From DATFYM01 sp035315065 (lineage in GTDB: Bacteria; Acidobacteriota; Terriglobia; UBA7540), in contig DATFYM010000140.1 in assembly GCA_035315065.1 (NCBI GenBank), positions 10,237-74,236 on the forward strand: a DNA stretch of 64,000 bases, read 5' to 3'. Shown piece after piece: positions 10,701 to 17,993 of the stretch (positions within the stretch are counted from its first letter, which is position 1; the number at the start of each line of letters is the position of its first letter). The notes below the pieces were generated by a model. It made no database searches, had not been told where the DNA came from, and saw only the letters and a program-made list of their open reading frames with translations. Position numbers and translations under genes: made by a program.

Positions 10701-13616
10701 GCGGTGGCGGATGGCATCGGCGCATTCACTGGAGAGGCGGTGGATGTCAATAGCTTCAAGGCTAGCCCCGGACTGACGCCCGCTGCTCCGCTCACTGGCA
10801 GCTTTACTGCAAGCTCAAACGGTCGCTTCACCGGCAAACTAAACACGACTTTGACGGGAGACATCAAGGGCATCTTCTACGTCCTCGACCCCTCTGATGC
10901 CCTGTTCCTGGGCACGGACTCGGTTAGCCAATTTGATGGGCCCGCCACAGGTGTTTTGCGATACTCCGGCATTACCGTTACCTTTGTTCCGCCGACTCCC
11001 TCTACGATTGGAGTTTCGAGCCCGACCGCGCTCACCGCTACGGTCAGCGGCGATCCGTCCAATGCGGGCGTAGACTGGGTTTGTAGCGGCTCGGGCTGCG
11101 GCTCGTTCAATCCGGCTCACACGGCGAGCGGCGGCACCACGATCTATACCGCACCGGCCACCGGGACCGTGACCATCACCGCCAGATCCACCGCCGACGG
11201 CCTCCGGACGGCCTCTTTCAATGCCACCATAACTATGTCGCCGGTTGTAAGCATCTCGCTTACCCAGCCGCCGCCTGCTTCCCTGGCTTCAGGCGCCCAA
11301 GCTTCGATAACGGCCACGGTCGCCAACGACTCTGGTTTGGGCGTGGACTGGTCGGTGACGTGCTCAGGCGCGAACTGCGGATCACTCAATCCGACGCACA
11401 CCAACAGTGCTGTTTCCACCAGCTACACCGCCCCGGCGGCAGTGCCGGTGGGGAATACGGTGACGATCATCGCTACCTCCACGGCTGACAATACGAAAAG
11501 CATTCCTGCCACTGTGATCGTGACCAGTCCGGCGACCATCGCTCTGACTACGCCACTGCCTGGGGTTGTGCGGTTCCTGGACGTCAATGCGGTCACGGCC
11601 ACGGTCTCCAACGACCCGGTGGGCCTAGGTGTCAACTGGTCAGTGACCTGCCCAAGCGTGAACTGCGGCTCGTTCAATCCCGCCCACACGCTGAGCGGGA
11701 GCCCCACTTCCTACCAGGCCCCCCCGACCCAGCCGGAGGGCGGCCAAGTGAGCATCACTGCTACGGCGACAGCTAATCTCAACCAATTCGTTAGCCAAGA
11801 CGTGCAGATTTTTCCCCATATTGTGGTCACCTTTGTGTCGACGGCGGCGCCTCCGGTTTCGATCCAGGTGAACAGCACGGCTAAGATCGCCGCCGATGTC
11901 GCCAATGATTTGCACAGCCTCGGTGTGGACTGGACGGTAACTTGCGGCTCTACAACAGACTGCGGTTCGTTCAATCCGCCCCACACCGCCAGCGATTTCA
12001 AAACCACGTATACCGCCCCCGCCACCATACCTACCGGGACCGTGGCCTGCCCGGGAAGCCCCGGCCCTGTCCCGCTGTGTATCACCGCCACGTCGACCGA
12101 GGATCCGACGAAGTCCGCTAGTAGCAGTGTGACAATTACAGGGACTGGTGCCTTAGTTGGCCTTCTCAACGGGCAGTACGCCTTCTTGATCACAGGCACA
12201 GACTACGCTCCTTTCGGCCTGTCCTACACTGCGGTCGGGAGCATCAAAGCGGACGGCAAGGGGATGATCATCAGCGGCGAGGAGGACTACAATGATCAGA
12301 ATCCGCAGATCTCCCCCGGAGCTAACGTAAGCCTGACAGGAACCTACCAGATCGGGGCCGACGGGCGTGGCCAAATGACACTGCAAACGGGGAACGGCCA
12401 TCTTGGCGTCAATGGCACCCAAACCCTAAGCTTCACTATGGTCAGCCCCCAGCATGCCTTGGTGACCGAGTTTGACGGCGGAGGTACGTCCAGTGGCACC
12501 CTCGACCTGCAGACGCCAGCCGACTTTTCGCTCGGCTCTATTTCGGGCGGCTACGCTTTCACTTTTTCCGGCTTCGAAGCCTTTCAGCAAGGGACGGAAC
12601 CGCCACCGTTGAACTTCGGGGGGGTGGTAACGGCGGCTGGGGATGGGACTATTACGACGGGCATAGAGGACGTCAACGACTTGGACTCAGCCGTTGGCGT
12701 CATTCAGAGTATGCCTATCACCGGGACGTACAATGACGCCGGCGCCGGCTTTCCTGACTCGTTTGGGCGGGGCGAAAGCACTCCTTTCCAAACCGCGAGT
12801 TGCCCACCATCCCCCTTCCCCTGTGATGCCACCTTCGTCTATTATATCGTTGACAAGAACACTCTACATTTCATTGAGAATGATGGGAACGGTGTCACCG
12901 CCGGCTCCATGTTCGCTCAAGGGCCGGGACCCTTTTCCCTGTCCGGCCCCTACGCCTTCACGGCGGCGGGAAGAGGCTCAGGTGCTCCGGCAAACCCGCT
13001 GGTGTTGGGCGGTCTGCTCAACTCAAACGGAAGCGGTAACATCACCAGCATACTGGACGTCAACAATGCGGGCACCCAGACGTATGGCGCTTCCCCCTCC
13101 GGCAGCTATACCATCGCCGCTAACGGCCGCGGCACCCTCACCCTCCAAAGCACCGGAGGGGTTTCGCAGTTTGCCGTGTACCTGACGTTGAACCAAGGCG
13201 TCAAGATGTTGGAACTGGATAAGGGCCTGACAAGCAGCGGCACTACTTACGCCCAAAGCGGGGGGATCTCGGGCGCCAGCTTCCGGGGCAACTACGCCGC
13301 GAGCGTCCAGGCTGTCACGGCAAAGGACGAAGAGGATCTGGTCGGACAGGCGATTCCTGACGGCATCTCCAGCCTCGGCGGGACGGTCGACTTTAACCAG
13401 TTCACGATTGCTGGCGGAACTCCAAGCTTCACCGAGACGCCATCTGCCACCCTTAGCGGTGGCTTTACGCCCAGCTCAAACGGGCGCTTTACTGGCGCGG
13501 CGACCACACTCACCGGGTTTTTCTATGTGCTGAATGATTCAACAGTGCTGTTCTTGGGAGCAGATAAGAACGGTGCGCTGGCTACGGGGGTTCTGCAATC
13601 GCAGGTGTTACAATAA
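1701..13616 (+). CDS. Giant Ig-repeat lipoprotein/adhesin-like protein (3,971 aa)
   Basis: A hydrophobic segment (LLLFLTALTSPLYWGC) followed by a glycine run suggests a lipoprotein signal with Cys77 as lipidation site; the lipobox is imperfect. An ATG at 1788 would shorten the leader and is equally possible; neither start has a clear ribosome site. I count 30 Ig-like repeats of about 90-100 residues: 26 before and 4 after the first of two beta-rich modules (residues about 2614-3090 and 3488-3971). Each repeat carries a GVDW-type tryptophan, a close Cys pair (C-x(4)-C in most) and an NPAHTASG...TYTAPA stretch. Each module has four subrepeats beginning G.YAF. No catalytic motif is visible. The role is inferred as a long surface fibre or adhesin. 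Antisense ORFs here are shadows of the repeats. Confidence 0.85.
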   Translation: MNKVGEAQLVSNRRRREVAEAGNRTKRSLMANVCASASRREFVRFFPSSRGLGRSKAVRTSLLLFLTALTSPLYWGCGGGGGSPAYAPPSTVSISLNAVPASPFLIGTSTAVSATVANDSQNMGVDWYAGCISSKCGTFSPTHTASGASTTYTAPASLPGGSTGNSVNITARSTQDPNQKATVAIVLTDGISVAFTQPPPASSLAGVPVTIAAYVAHDVVNPLNQGNGVDWIATCGTAPGCGSFNPVHTLNGAPTIFTSAASLAPGTTVTISAYSTADSVAFANANLVITAPPISISMTKSPPPSLRAGATAMLAATVAHDSSGAGVDWTVTCASSNCGSFNPAHTASGAATTFTAPATVPTGGIVTLTAAATADHTKSVQATVIITLAFAQAPPPSLVTGGTAILAVTVNDPSGAGVDWTVTCGSSNCGSFNPAHTASGAATTFTAPASAPFGETVTLTATATGDHSQTVQAIVTIAPSPITIAFTQAPPASLQAGATAMLTATVTNDPSLAGVDWTVACGSSNCGSFNPAHTASGAATTFTAPAAAPNGGIVTLTATATANHTQSVQAVVSITTPPITIAFTQAPPAALQTGTTAMLAATVTNDSSGAGVDWTVSCGSSQCGSFNPAHTASGAPTTFTAPAAVPIGGIVTLTATATANHSQNVQAVVSITTTPPPITIAFTQAPPASLQTGTTAMLATTVSNDPSGAGVDWTVTCSSSNCGSLNPAHTASGASTTFTAPAAVPTPGIVTLTATATADHSQSVHGTVSITTTPPPITITFTQVPPASLQTGTTAMLAATVSNDSSAAGVDWTVTCGSSNCGSFNPAHTASGSATTFTAPAAVPSGGIVTLIATATADHSQSVHGTVSITTTPPQITITFTQAPPASLQTGATAMLAATVSNDSSAAGVDWTVACGSSNCGSFNPAHTASGAATTFTAPAVVPAGGIVTLTATATANHGQSAQAIVSITPPISIAFTQPPPASLQTGATAMLSAAVTNDSSGAGVDWTCAPLSACGTFSPAHTASGAPTTFTAPATVPSGSTVTIVASATAAPGVTVSGTVAITPPIAVLLVTPPASLEQGAAAMVSATVSNDPGNRGVDWTATCGTPNCGTFSPPHTASGVTTTFSDLATSGDTVTLKAVSTADPTKSASANVAVTPYITLAIISAPSSLQTTAQTMMSATVSNDSANLGVDWSATCNTLPCGTFSPAHTASGVSTTFSDSAPAGDTVTLAATSTADHAKSATATVPITALIAVSIVSRPTNLETGAQAIAVSAVVSNDPANRGVDWTATCGTPPCGSFNPAHTASGANTTFMDSAPGGDTVILIATSTADPTKSATAKVPITAPIVVSILSPPSSLETFAQAMVSATVSNDSAHRGIDWTATCSSASCGSFSPAHTASGVTTTFVDSALAGDTVTLIATSTADPTKFAQAPVSITAMISVTIPSPPMFLRENAQAALTADVANDATNAGVDWTVSCGQSDCGSFNPMHTASGDSTTYSAPASVPQGGIKLFVAANSTADPKQSAQATIDVFPPISLAFSVNPPGTMQTGTQANIAVTVNNDPQNQGVTWSAGSCGQSDCGSFNPVQTLSGVTTTYTAPATAPPAGTVTITAASVTDPTQTATAMVNVTAAAVISVTLSQPPPNSLTTGSQAALTATVTNDASNMGVDWSVTCTNPNGPDCGSFSPTHTASGVQTTYTAPANVPSSGITVTLTAASTANSAQTATATVTITPPVQIALTQGPPNTMEQSATASIIATVANDPNSKGMSWTVACGTPPCGTVNPTSTASGLPTTYTAPASVSADLVVTITAAANADMTKTVSTMVTVTPLISVTITQQPSSVNVSATAPLAATVANDLNNLGVDWTVDCGSPGNCGSLSPTHTASGMTTTYTAPASEPAGDPVTITAASTADSTKTTTASVFILPPLAVLITQQPPSSLNASATVQVTATVTNDPQTQGVIWTVSCGSPGGCGSFSPMSTASGVATTYTAPASVPTPNSVTITATSVTDPTKMMSTTMVTIIPPISVAISQQPPPSMNVSSTAQVAATVSNDLGNQGTGWTATCGSPGSCGSFSPTNSPNGAATTYTAPASVPNGNSVTITATSITDPTKTATASAVTILPPISVSISQQPPSQMNVLTMAQVTATVANDPKNQGVNWTIAGCSGSCGTFSFASTASGAATTYTAPSTVPNPNTVTITATSVTDPTKTATAVVTILPPISISLSALPPQMNVSTTAQVTATVANDPKSQGVNWTIASCSGSCGTFSPNPTASGAPTTYTAPSAVPTPNAITITATSVTDPTKTATAVVNILPPISVSLSALPPQMNVSTTAQVTATVANDPKTQGVNWTATCGGPGSCGSFNPPTTASGAATTYTAPASVPSGSVTITATSITDPTKAASSTAVTILPPISIAFSQSQSPPLTILTSATAQMAATVTNDLSVGGVDWTVTCGGSNCGSFNLPHTASGATTSYTAPATVPSGASVTIKATSTTDTSKSITASVTITALAIAVTINLQPPASIQTGATAQVAAAVANDSSNAGVDWSLTCDGADCGSFSSSTSTGPAPTIHQAIGSPVTYTAPATVPPGNEVTLTATSTADPTKSATAIPVRITSLLQGQYAFLIAGQKGSGSSSGFYVAIGSITADGAGRITAGNEDFFDPFSSNNRTGTEVPLIGNYSIGPDGRGTITLTAAGVGVSDLGSAGTETLSVAVLNPKHALITEFDSSATSSGTLDLQDPSAFSAAAFSGAYAFTLSGIDTSGFPNTHPLSLGGVLTANGSGAFTAVTEDINDLINGGTVTQPTFTGGDYEFDVPMQFGRGTAMFTPSSGPNQDFFFYVVDSGTIRFIETDLNGLTAGSLFTQGSGQLSNASLSGSYAFTTAGSSASGPLAAGGLFTANQNGNLASVTMDVNNFGAVASAQPSGTYSIASNGRGTLTFNPATGSVSQYAVYPTLNQGALLVELDKGLTSRGTAFAQTSASTLNGNYAVNLDVATQMEEDLVGQAVADGIGAFTGEAVDVNSFKASPGLTPAAPLTGSFTASSNGRFTGKLNTTLTGDIKGIFYVLDPSDALFLGTDSVSQFDGPATGVLRYSGITVTFVPPTPSTIGVSSPTALTATVSGDPSNAGVDWVCSGSGCGSFNPAHTASGGTTIYTAPATGTVTITARSTADGLRTASFNATITMSPVVSISLTQPPPASLASGAQASITATVANDSGLGVDWSVTCSGANCGSLNPTHTNSAVSTSYTAPAAVPVGNTVTIIATSTADNTKSIPATVIVTSPATIALTTPLPGVVRFLDVNAVTATVSNDPVGLGVNWSVTCPSVNCGSFNPAHTLSGSPTSYQAPPTQPEGGQVSITATATANLNQFVSQDVQIFPHIVVTFVSTAAPPVSIQVNSTAKIAADVANDLHSLGVDWTVTCGSTTDCGSFNPPHTASDFKTTYTAPATIPTGTVACPGSPGPVPLCITATSTEDPTKSASSSVTITGTGALVGLLNGQYAFLITGTDYAPFGLSYTAVGSIKADGKGMIISGEEDYNDQNPQISPGANVSLTGTYQIGADGRGQMTLQTGNGHLGVNGTQTLSFTMVSPQHALVTEFDGGGTSSGTLDLQTPADFSLGSISGGYAFTFSGFEAFQQGTEPPPLNFGGVVTAAGDGTITTGIEDVNDLDSAVGVIQSMPITGTYNDAGAGFPDSFGRGESTPFQTASCPPSPFPCDATFVYYIVDKNTLHFIENDGNGVTAGSMFAQGPGPFSLSGPYAFTAAGRGSGAPANPLVLGGLLNSNGSGNITSILDVNNAGTQTYGASPSGSYTIAANGRGTLTLQSTGGVSQFAVYLTLNQGVKMLELDKGLTSSGTTYAQSGGISGASFRGNYAASVQAVTAKDEEDLVGQAIPDGISSLGGTVDFNQFTIAGGTPSFTETPSATLSGGFTPSSNGRFTGAATTLTGFFYVLNDSTVLFLGADKNGALATGVLQSQVLQ
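2600..4715 (+). repeat. Near-identical tandem DNA repeats within the giant gene
   Basis: The GVDW codons of successive units begin at 2676, 2949, 3240, 3531, 3828, 4125, 4422 and 4710. The periods are therefore 273, 291, 291, 297, 297, 297 and 288 bp. These units are much closer to each other at the DNA level than to the rest of the gene, which points to recent expansion or gene conversion. Confidence 0.85.
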
Positions 13617-13624
13617 TGACGCTC

Positions 13625-13664
13625 GCGGGCCTTCCCTCTTCGAACGAGAGGGAACCCCGCCCGC
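13625..13664 (+). terminator. Stem-loop after the giant gene
   Basis: GCGGGC at 13625-13630 pairs with 13659-13664, and TTCCCTCT (13632-13639) pairs with AGAGGGAA (13647-13654). It starts 8 bases after the stop codon. There is no T-run, so it may be a processing or pausing hairpin rather than an intrinsic terminator. Confidence 0.5.
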
Positions 13665-13690
13665 GCCTTGACGTTTCGCGGGGATAGCTT

Positions 13691-14782
13691 ATGAAGCCAA
13701 TTATACGCAACGTCATAAGTGGATGCCGAAAACCTCCCAAGCATGTCATTCTCCCCGCGCTTCTCCTGGCCTGCACCTTACTAGTGACCTCGGCTAGTCA
13801 GTTGGCGGGTGCAATGCAAATCCACAATGGTGGACCGGGCGTCGCGCCCCCGTCACCGAAGCAACCGCTGCCCAGCCAAAACACTCCGCCTCCCATCACG
13901 TCGCAGGACTCTCGCGCTCCCCAGACGTTGAAAGTGAGGTGGGCGGCGGGAAAACTCAGTGTGGACGCCGAAGGGGCTCCGCTCATGGAGGTGCTTCGCG
14001 CCGTTTCTCGCCAAACAGGAATTGTAGTGAGTGGCGCCCAGGGGCATCGTGACCCCGTTTTTGCGCACCTTGAGGGAATCGATTGGCGAGAGGCGCTGCA
14101 GTCGTTGCTCTGCCGCCTTAACTATGCCATCATCACCGGGCCCTCGCCGGCGCCCCGTGGTGCGCGGGTGGTCATTTTCAGGGGCGGCCCTGGCACAGGG
14201 CAAGGTGACTTCCATACCGGTGCATCGGGACCGTTGAGCAACGACCCCGAGGATGTGAAACTGAAAGCAGTAGAGGATGCCGTCCAGGGGAAAGACCGGC
14301 GTACGCTGAAGAGCCTCATCCAGGATAACGATCCGACGGTCCAGTCAGCCGCTTTCGAGGCTCTGGCGGCGCAGGACAAGGACTTGGCGGTTTCGCTCCT
14401 GGTGACCAGTGCGAGGCGCAACCCCGATGCGGCGGCCCGGCTCCAGTCGCTTCAACTTCTGGAGCAGACCGACACCGCCGACGAGCAACTCCGAATCTCC
14501 ACCTTGCGTGAAAGCTTGCGGGATGGCGACCCTTCGGTCAGTGCCTATGCCATTCAATCGCTGGCTAGTAACGGAAATCCCGCCGCTGTGGAGGCATTGA
14601 GCGTGGCTTTCCACAGTGGCGATCCTTCCACCCGATGGATGCTGATTCAGAGTGTGGCCGGGACGGCCGCGGCGGCTCCGCTCCTCCACGAGGCCCTCTC
14701 CGACCCGGATGAGGCGGTCAGTGGTCTGGCTGCAACTTTGCTCAAGCAGAGCGAAGCGAGCGCCTCAGCGGCAAGCCAGTAG
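13691..14782 (+). CDS. Secreted STN-domain/HEAT-repeat protein
   Basis: 363 residues. A basic N-terminus and hydrophobic stretch (LPALLLACTLLVTSAS) form a signal peptide or anchor, followed by a proline-rich linker. Residues about 79-165 resemble the short STN domain of secretins and TonB receptors (LKVRWAAGKLSVDAEGAPL, then GIDWREALQSLL). From about residue 195 to the end there are helical HEAT-like repeats with DGDPSVSAYAIQSL and DPDEAVSGLAATLL as typical units. It begins 74 bp after the giant gene on the same strand, so co-expression is possible. STN domains usually mediate periplasmic protein contacts, so a scaffold role near the envelope is inferred. It has no secretin barrel and is not a secretin itself. 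Confidence 0.7.
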   Translation: MKPIIRNVISGCRKPPKHVILPALLLACTLLVTSASQLAGAMQIHNGGPGVAPPSPKQPLPSQNTPPPITSQDSRAPQTLKVRWAAGKLSVDAEGAPLMEVLRAVSRQTGIVVSGAQGHRDPVFAHLEGIDWREALQSLLCRLNYAIITGPSPAPRGARVVIFRGGPGTGQGDFHTGASGPLSNDPEDVKLKAVEDAVQGKDRRTLKSLIQDNDPTVQSAAFEALAAQDKDLAVSLLVTSARRNPDAAARLQSLQLLEQTDTADEQLRISTLRESLRDGDPSVSAYAIQSLASNGNPAAVEALSVAFHSGDPSTRWMLIQSVAGTAAAAPLLHEALSDPDEAVSGLAATLLKQSEASASAASQ

Positions 14783-14816
14783 CTGAACCTGGGCCCTGAC
14801 TACACAGCCTAGAGGC

Positions 14817-14997
14817 CCATCCGGAAACCCGCCATGGGCGCGAAAGAATTGCAGATTGACGATTGACGATTGAAAGATAGTCTCATTGACGATTGTCGAT
14901 GGCCTATTGAAAGCGCCGCGCGGCTTGCCGACCCTCCTCTTCCAATCGTCAATCTGCAATCGGCAATTTTTCGCGCTCCCTTGGGTTTCCGGATGGA
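14817..14997. repeat. Palindromic intergenic element (TTGACGA family)
   Basis: The outer arms start with CCATCCGGAAACCC and end with its complement GGGTTTCCGGATGG. Inside are tandem GATTGACGATTGACGATTG words on the left and CAATCGTCAATCTGCAATCG on the right. The whole spacer between the convergent genes is this imperfect inverted repeat. Related copies lie at 21150-21416 and 45148-45191. Confidence 0.75.
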
Positions 14998-15036
14998 TCT
15001 CTAGCTAGCTAGCTAACCGGCCTAATCGGCTCAAGT

Positions 15037-15621
15037 TCACTTGCTCTGCCCCTCAACCCGAGCCGGTGCCTTCTGGCGATAGAGAGACCAATCAACCTGC
15101 TGCGCCATCGCTTCGACGTGCAGCGGGATATTGAGAAACGTCTGGACAGCTTGCGCAGTCGAGAGCGGCTCACGGAGGGCCGTGTGGTAGTCGATGCGGC
15201 AAACCCGCTGCGGCCGTCGTTCCAGCCAGGTACTCACCTGATTAAGGTGGGCCTGGAGCGCGGCCATCAGTGCCGGCGCGGCCAGGGAGGAGCCCGTAGT
15301 GCCCCTTCGACGGATCATCTCCGCCTGGGAAGCGAGCACCTCGGGAAGGGGACGGCGCATGAAGATGATGCGGTAGTCGTTGTCTTCCGGCAACGAAAAG
15401 AGAAACGAGGAGATCACCTTGACGGCCTTACCCTCGGCTTCCGCCAGGCACCCCGGCGCTTGAGGCAGGGTCTTGATCGGCTCCCACTCGTAATACCCAC
15501 GTGGGTTGTCCACGTCCTTCTCGCGCTGGCCATCGGTCAGTACTGGCAGGCCTCCAGCGGCAAGCATCTGCATCATGAGGGAAGTGCCTGAGCGCGGCAG
15601 CCCGGACACGATGGTGATCAA
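15037..15621 (-). CDS. Sulfotransferase-family protein
   Basis: I place the start at the TTG at 15621, nine bases after AGGAG and 34 bp past the stop of the upstream gene. The longer open frame would overlap that gene and adds only arginine/proline-rich shadow sequence. The product is about 194 residues. It opens with a PAPS-binding 5'-phosphosulfate loop, SGLPRSGTS (residues 6-14). The 3'-phosphate motif is at IIFMRRPLPEVLASQ, with an Arg and a Ser in the expected places. The family transfers sulfate from PAPS to hydroxyl or amine groups; the substrate cannot be read from sequence. At 194 residues it is a short member. The pairing with the phosphodiesterase-TPR gene suggests work on a shared surface or exported substrate. 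Confidence 0.75.
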   Translation of the reverse strand: MITIVSGLPRSGTSLMMQMLAAGGLPVLTDGQREKDVDNPRGYYEWEPIKTLPQAPGCLAEAEGKAVKVISSFLFSLPEDNDYRIIFMRRPLPEVLASQAEMIRRRGTTGSSLAAPALMAALQAHLNQVSTWLERRPQRVCRIDYHTALREPLSTAQAVQTFLNIPLHVEAMAQQVDWSLYRQKAPARVEGQSK

Positions 15622-15655
15622 CGGTGCTGCTCCTTTCTCAAAAGCAGGGGCAGGG

Positions 15656-17836
15656 TCAGGCCACGGCGGCGGTCTCCCGTTGCCGCCGCAACTCGTCGAA
15701 CATCTTCTTGTGCTGCGCCGCCTTGGCCAAGTCGCCTCCCGGCTGGCTGTAAAGTGCTGCCAGCCAGCGATGGGCGTGGCTGAGGCCGGGCATAATGGCA
15801 AGGGAAGTCTCAAAGGCTAGCCGGGCGCGATGCAGGTGACCGAGGCGGGCCAGTGCCACACCCAAGCGAAAATGAGCGCGGGGCAAGAAGTGCTCCAGGC
15901 TCACGGCGTGCAGAGACTCTGCCACGGCGTCGTCATTCCGCCGTTGGCGCAAGTACACGATTGCCATCCCCAGGTGTGCCTCGGGACTGTCCTCGTCGAT
16001 CTCAATCGCCTTGCGAAAAGCCGCTTCCGCATTTTCGAGCTCACCGAGGCGCAAGTAGGCGTCACCAAGGCTTAAGTGCAGGTTGGGAAGGCGAGGGTTC
16101 GCCTCCCCGGCACGCGTCAGGCGGGCGAGTGCGCTTTCTACGTTTCCCTCTTGGAACTCGATCAGGCCCAGCAGCCAGTCTGCCCAGGCACGTAGCACCA
16201 CTGGGTCCGGCGCCGCGGGTTTGGCAGGGGCATCGCCGTCGGGCATCGCGTCGGCCCCCGATTCCGCATTTTTCCTCGCCGCTTCTGACCCCGCAGCCTT
16301 CTCCGTCCCTCCCGCGCTTCCCGAACTGTCGGGCGCGGACTGGGCTATCCGGTTCACTTCATCCAGGATTTCTTCCAGGAGGCGCCGGGCATCGGCGGGC
16401 CGCCCCAGCGCGTAATAGCACCGCGCCAGGTTCTGGTGGAAGCGGAGCCGCGGTGGCTTCTGGTTGGCCACCTCCTCCAAAAGCGGCAACGCAAGGGTCG
16501 GCCGCCGGCTCTCGAGATAGACTAGCGCCAGATTGTACCGGAGCTCTCGTACCCAGGTTTCCACCGCCTGGGCTTGGTCCCCCTCCGGCTTCTGAATATA
16601 GCCCAAGGCGACAAACTGTTCGATCACCGCCTGGGCGGCCCCGGGATCCATGCCCAAGTCCGCCGGGTGCATGCCGCACTCACCCGGCTCTGCTTCCCAA
16701 CTCGGAATGCGGAGCACCTCGGGCGGTTCGTCAAAGGCCTGCACCAGGACCCGGCCGTCCATGTCCTCCCCCACCGGCAAGCCAAAGAGGGTTAGGAGGG
16801 TGGGGGTTATGTCCAGCAGCGTGGCGCCGAAGATGCGCTCATCCTGCCGGATATGAGGCCCCTTCATGCAAAAGATGCCAATGGGCCGGTGTTGAATCGT
16901 GGGGCCCGACGGCTCATTCGGCACAACCCTCGGCCGCAGATGGTCGGAGTGGAAACCGTGGTCCGACAACAGCAACACCGTGGCCTCCGGACCCGCCAAG
17001 GCCAGCAGAGTAGCCAGCATCAGGTCATGAAAACGGTAAGCGTTGTTCACCACGTCTTTGTAAATCTCGAAATCACGCTCCGGAATCCCCGGCAGGCGCG
17101 GCGGATGGTAGTTCATGAATCCGTGGCAGAAGTGGTCGATGCCGTTGTAAAAGACGGCCATGAAGTCCCAAGGCTGGTTCTGGAGAATCCAGGTGGCGGC
17201 GTTGTGGATCGACAGGTTCTCCGCCAGCAGCTTGGCAAAGGCGGCCAGCCTTTGGTCGTTCTTCTGGTCGATCTCCGCGGCGCGCGGAATCCAGGGCAAA
17301 ATGGCGTCCTGCGTGAGCTCGCCGGGGTGCATGCGAAGCTCAGCAAACGTGTCGCGCAGGCTTTCGGGATGGACCGCCCCGGCCGGCAACGGCCAAGGCT
17401 GCCCGAGCGGCGCGGTGGCCAAAGGGTAAGCCTCGGAAATGGAGATCCCATGGATCGGCTCGGCGGGGTGGCTGGCAAACCAGCCCACAACGTGCGTGTG
17501 GTATCCGCACTGGGAGAGGCTATTCCAGATCGCCTTCACTCGACGCGAGGTGCTGGAGATGGGCCGGACGCCCCCGGTATGCGGGTCCGGCTCGACGAAT
17601 CCGTGGATGCCGTGCTTATCCGCCCGCATGCCCGTGGCAATCGAGGCCCACAGCATAGGCGAAATGATGGGCCGCAGCGTAGCCAGGTTTCCCATCACTC
17701 CCTGGTTGATGAGACGGTTGAGGTTTGGCATCAGCCCTTGGTCCAGCAGGGGCGTCGCCACCTTCCAGTCCGCCGCATCCCATCCGATTAGGAGAACCTT
17801 CTTGGCGAGTCGTCGTTCTTTCATTTCAGATCGCAT
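15656..17836 (-). CDS. Alkaline-phosphatase-superfamily phosphodiesterase with TPR repeats
   Basis: 726 residues. The first ~400 form a type I phosphodiesterase/nucleotide-pyrophosphatase-like domain. It opens with LLIGWDAADW (metal Asp20); PIISPMLW supplies a likely nucleophile (Ser59). GIDHFCHGF and LLSDHGFHSDH give the remaining metal ligands. A linker rich in Ala, Gly and Glu follows, then four or more TPR units (residues about 430-720, for example LPNLHLSLGDAYLRLGELENAEAAFRKAIE). No signal peptide is seen. The domain hydrolyses phosphodiester or phosphomonoester bonds; the TPRs suggest a protein partner. It lies 34 bp upstream of the sulfotransferase gene, in an apparent two-gene operon. 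An in-frame ATG at 17824 is an alternative start. Confidence 0.8.
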   Translation of the reverse strand: MRSEMKERRLAKKVLLIGWDAADWKVATPLLDQGLMPNLNRLINQGVMGNLATLRPIISPMLWASIATGMRADKHGIHGFVEPDPHTGGVRPISSTSRRVKAIWNSLSQCGYHTHVVGWFASHPAEPIHGISISEAYPLATAPLGQPWPLPAGAVHPESLRDTFAELRMHPGELTQDAILPWIPRAAEIDQKNDQRLAAFAKLLAENLSIHNAATWILQNQPWDFMAVFYNGIDHFCHGFMNYHPPRLPGIPERDFEIYKDVVNNAYRFHDLMLATLLALAGPEATVLLLSDHGFHSDHLRPRVVPNEPSGPTIQHRPIGIFCMKGPHIRQDERIFGATLLDITPTLLTLFGLPVGEDMDGRVLVQAFDEPPEVLRIPSWEAEPGECGMHPADLGMDPGAAQAVIEQFVALGYIQKPEGDQAQAVETWVRELRYNLALVYLESRRPTLALPLLEEVANQKPPRLRFHQNLARCYYALGRPADARRLLEEILDEVNRIAQSAPDSSGSAGGTEKAAGSEAARKNAESGADAMPDGDAPAKPAAPDPVVLRAWADWLLGLIEFQEGNVESALARLTRAGEANPRLPNLHLSLGDAYLRLGELENAEAAFRKAIEIDEDSPEAHLGMAIVYLRQRRNDDAVAESLHAVSLEHFLPRAHFRLGVALARLGHLHRARLAFETSLAIMPGLSHAHRWLAALYSQPGGDLAKAAQHKKMFDELRRQRETAAVA

Positions 17837-17993
17837 TCTGTCAGCTTAGGTTGCTGCGAAAGGGGCCATCGGTAGGGCCAAGAGCGGGATCGACCTAGAC
17901 TTAATTAATCAACAGAAAAGGAATCGGAGGCCGCAGGGCTCTTGACGAGCCCCGCGGATCGCCCTCCTTGCAGCGACTTCTGACTTCTGTTAT

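Noticed and set aside
15853..17013. 386-codon plus-strand frame opposite the phosphodiesterase gene
   Set aside because: Overlaps a clear gene with catalytic motifs; composition is that of a high-GC antisense shadow.
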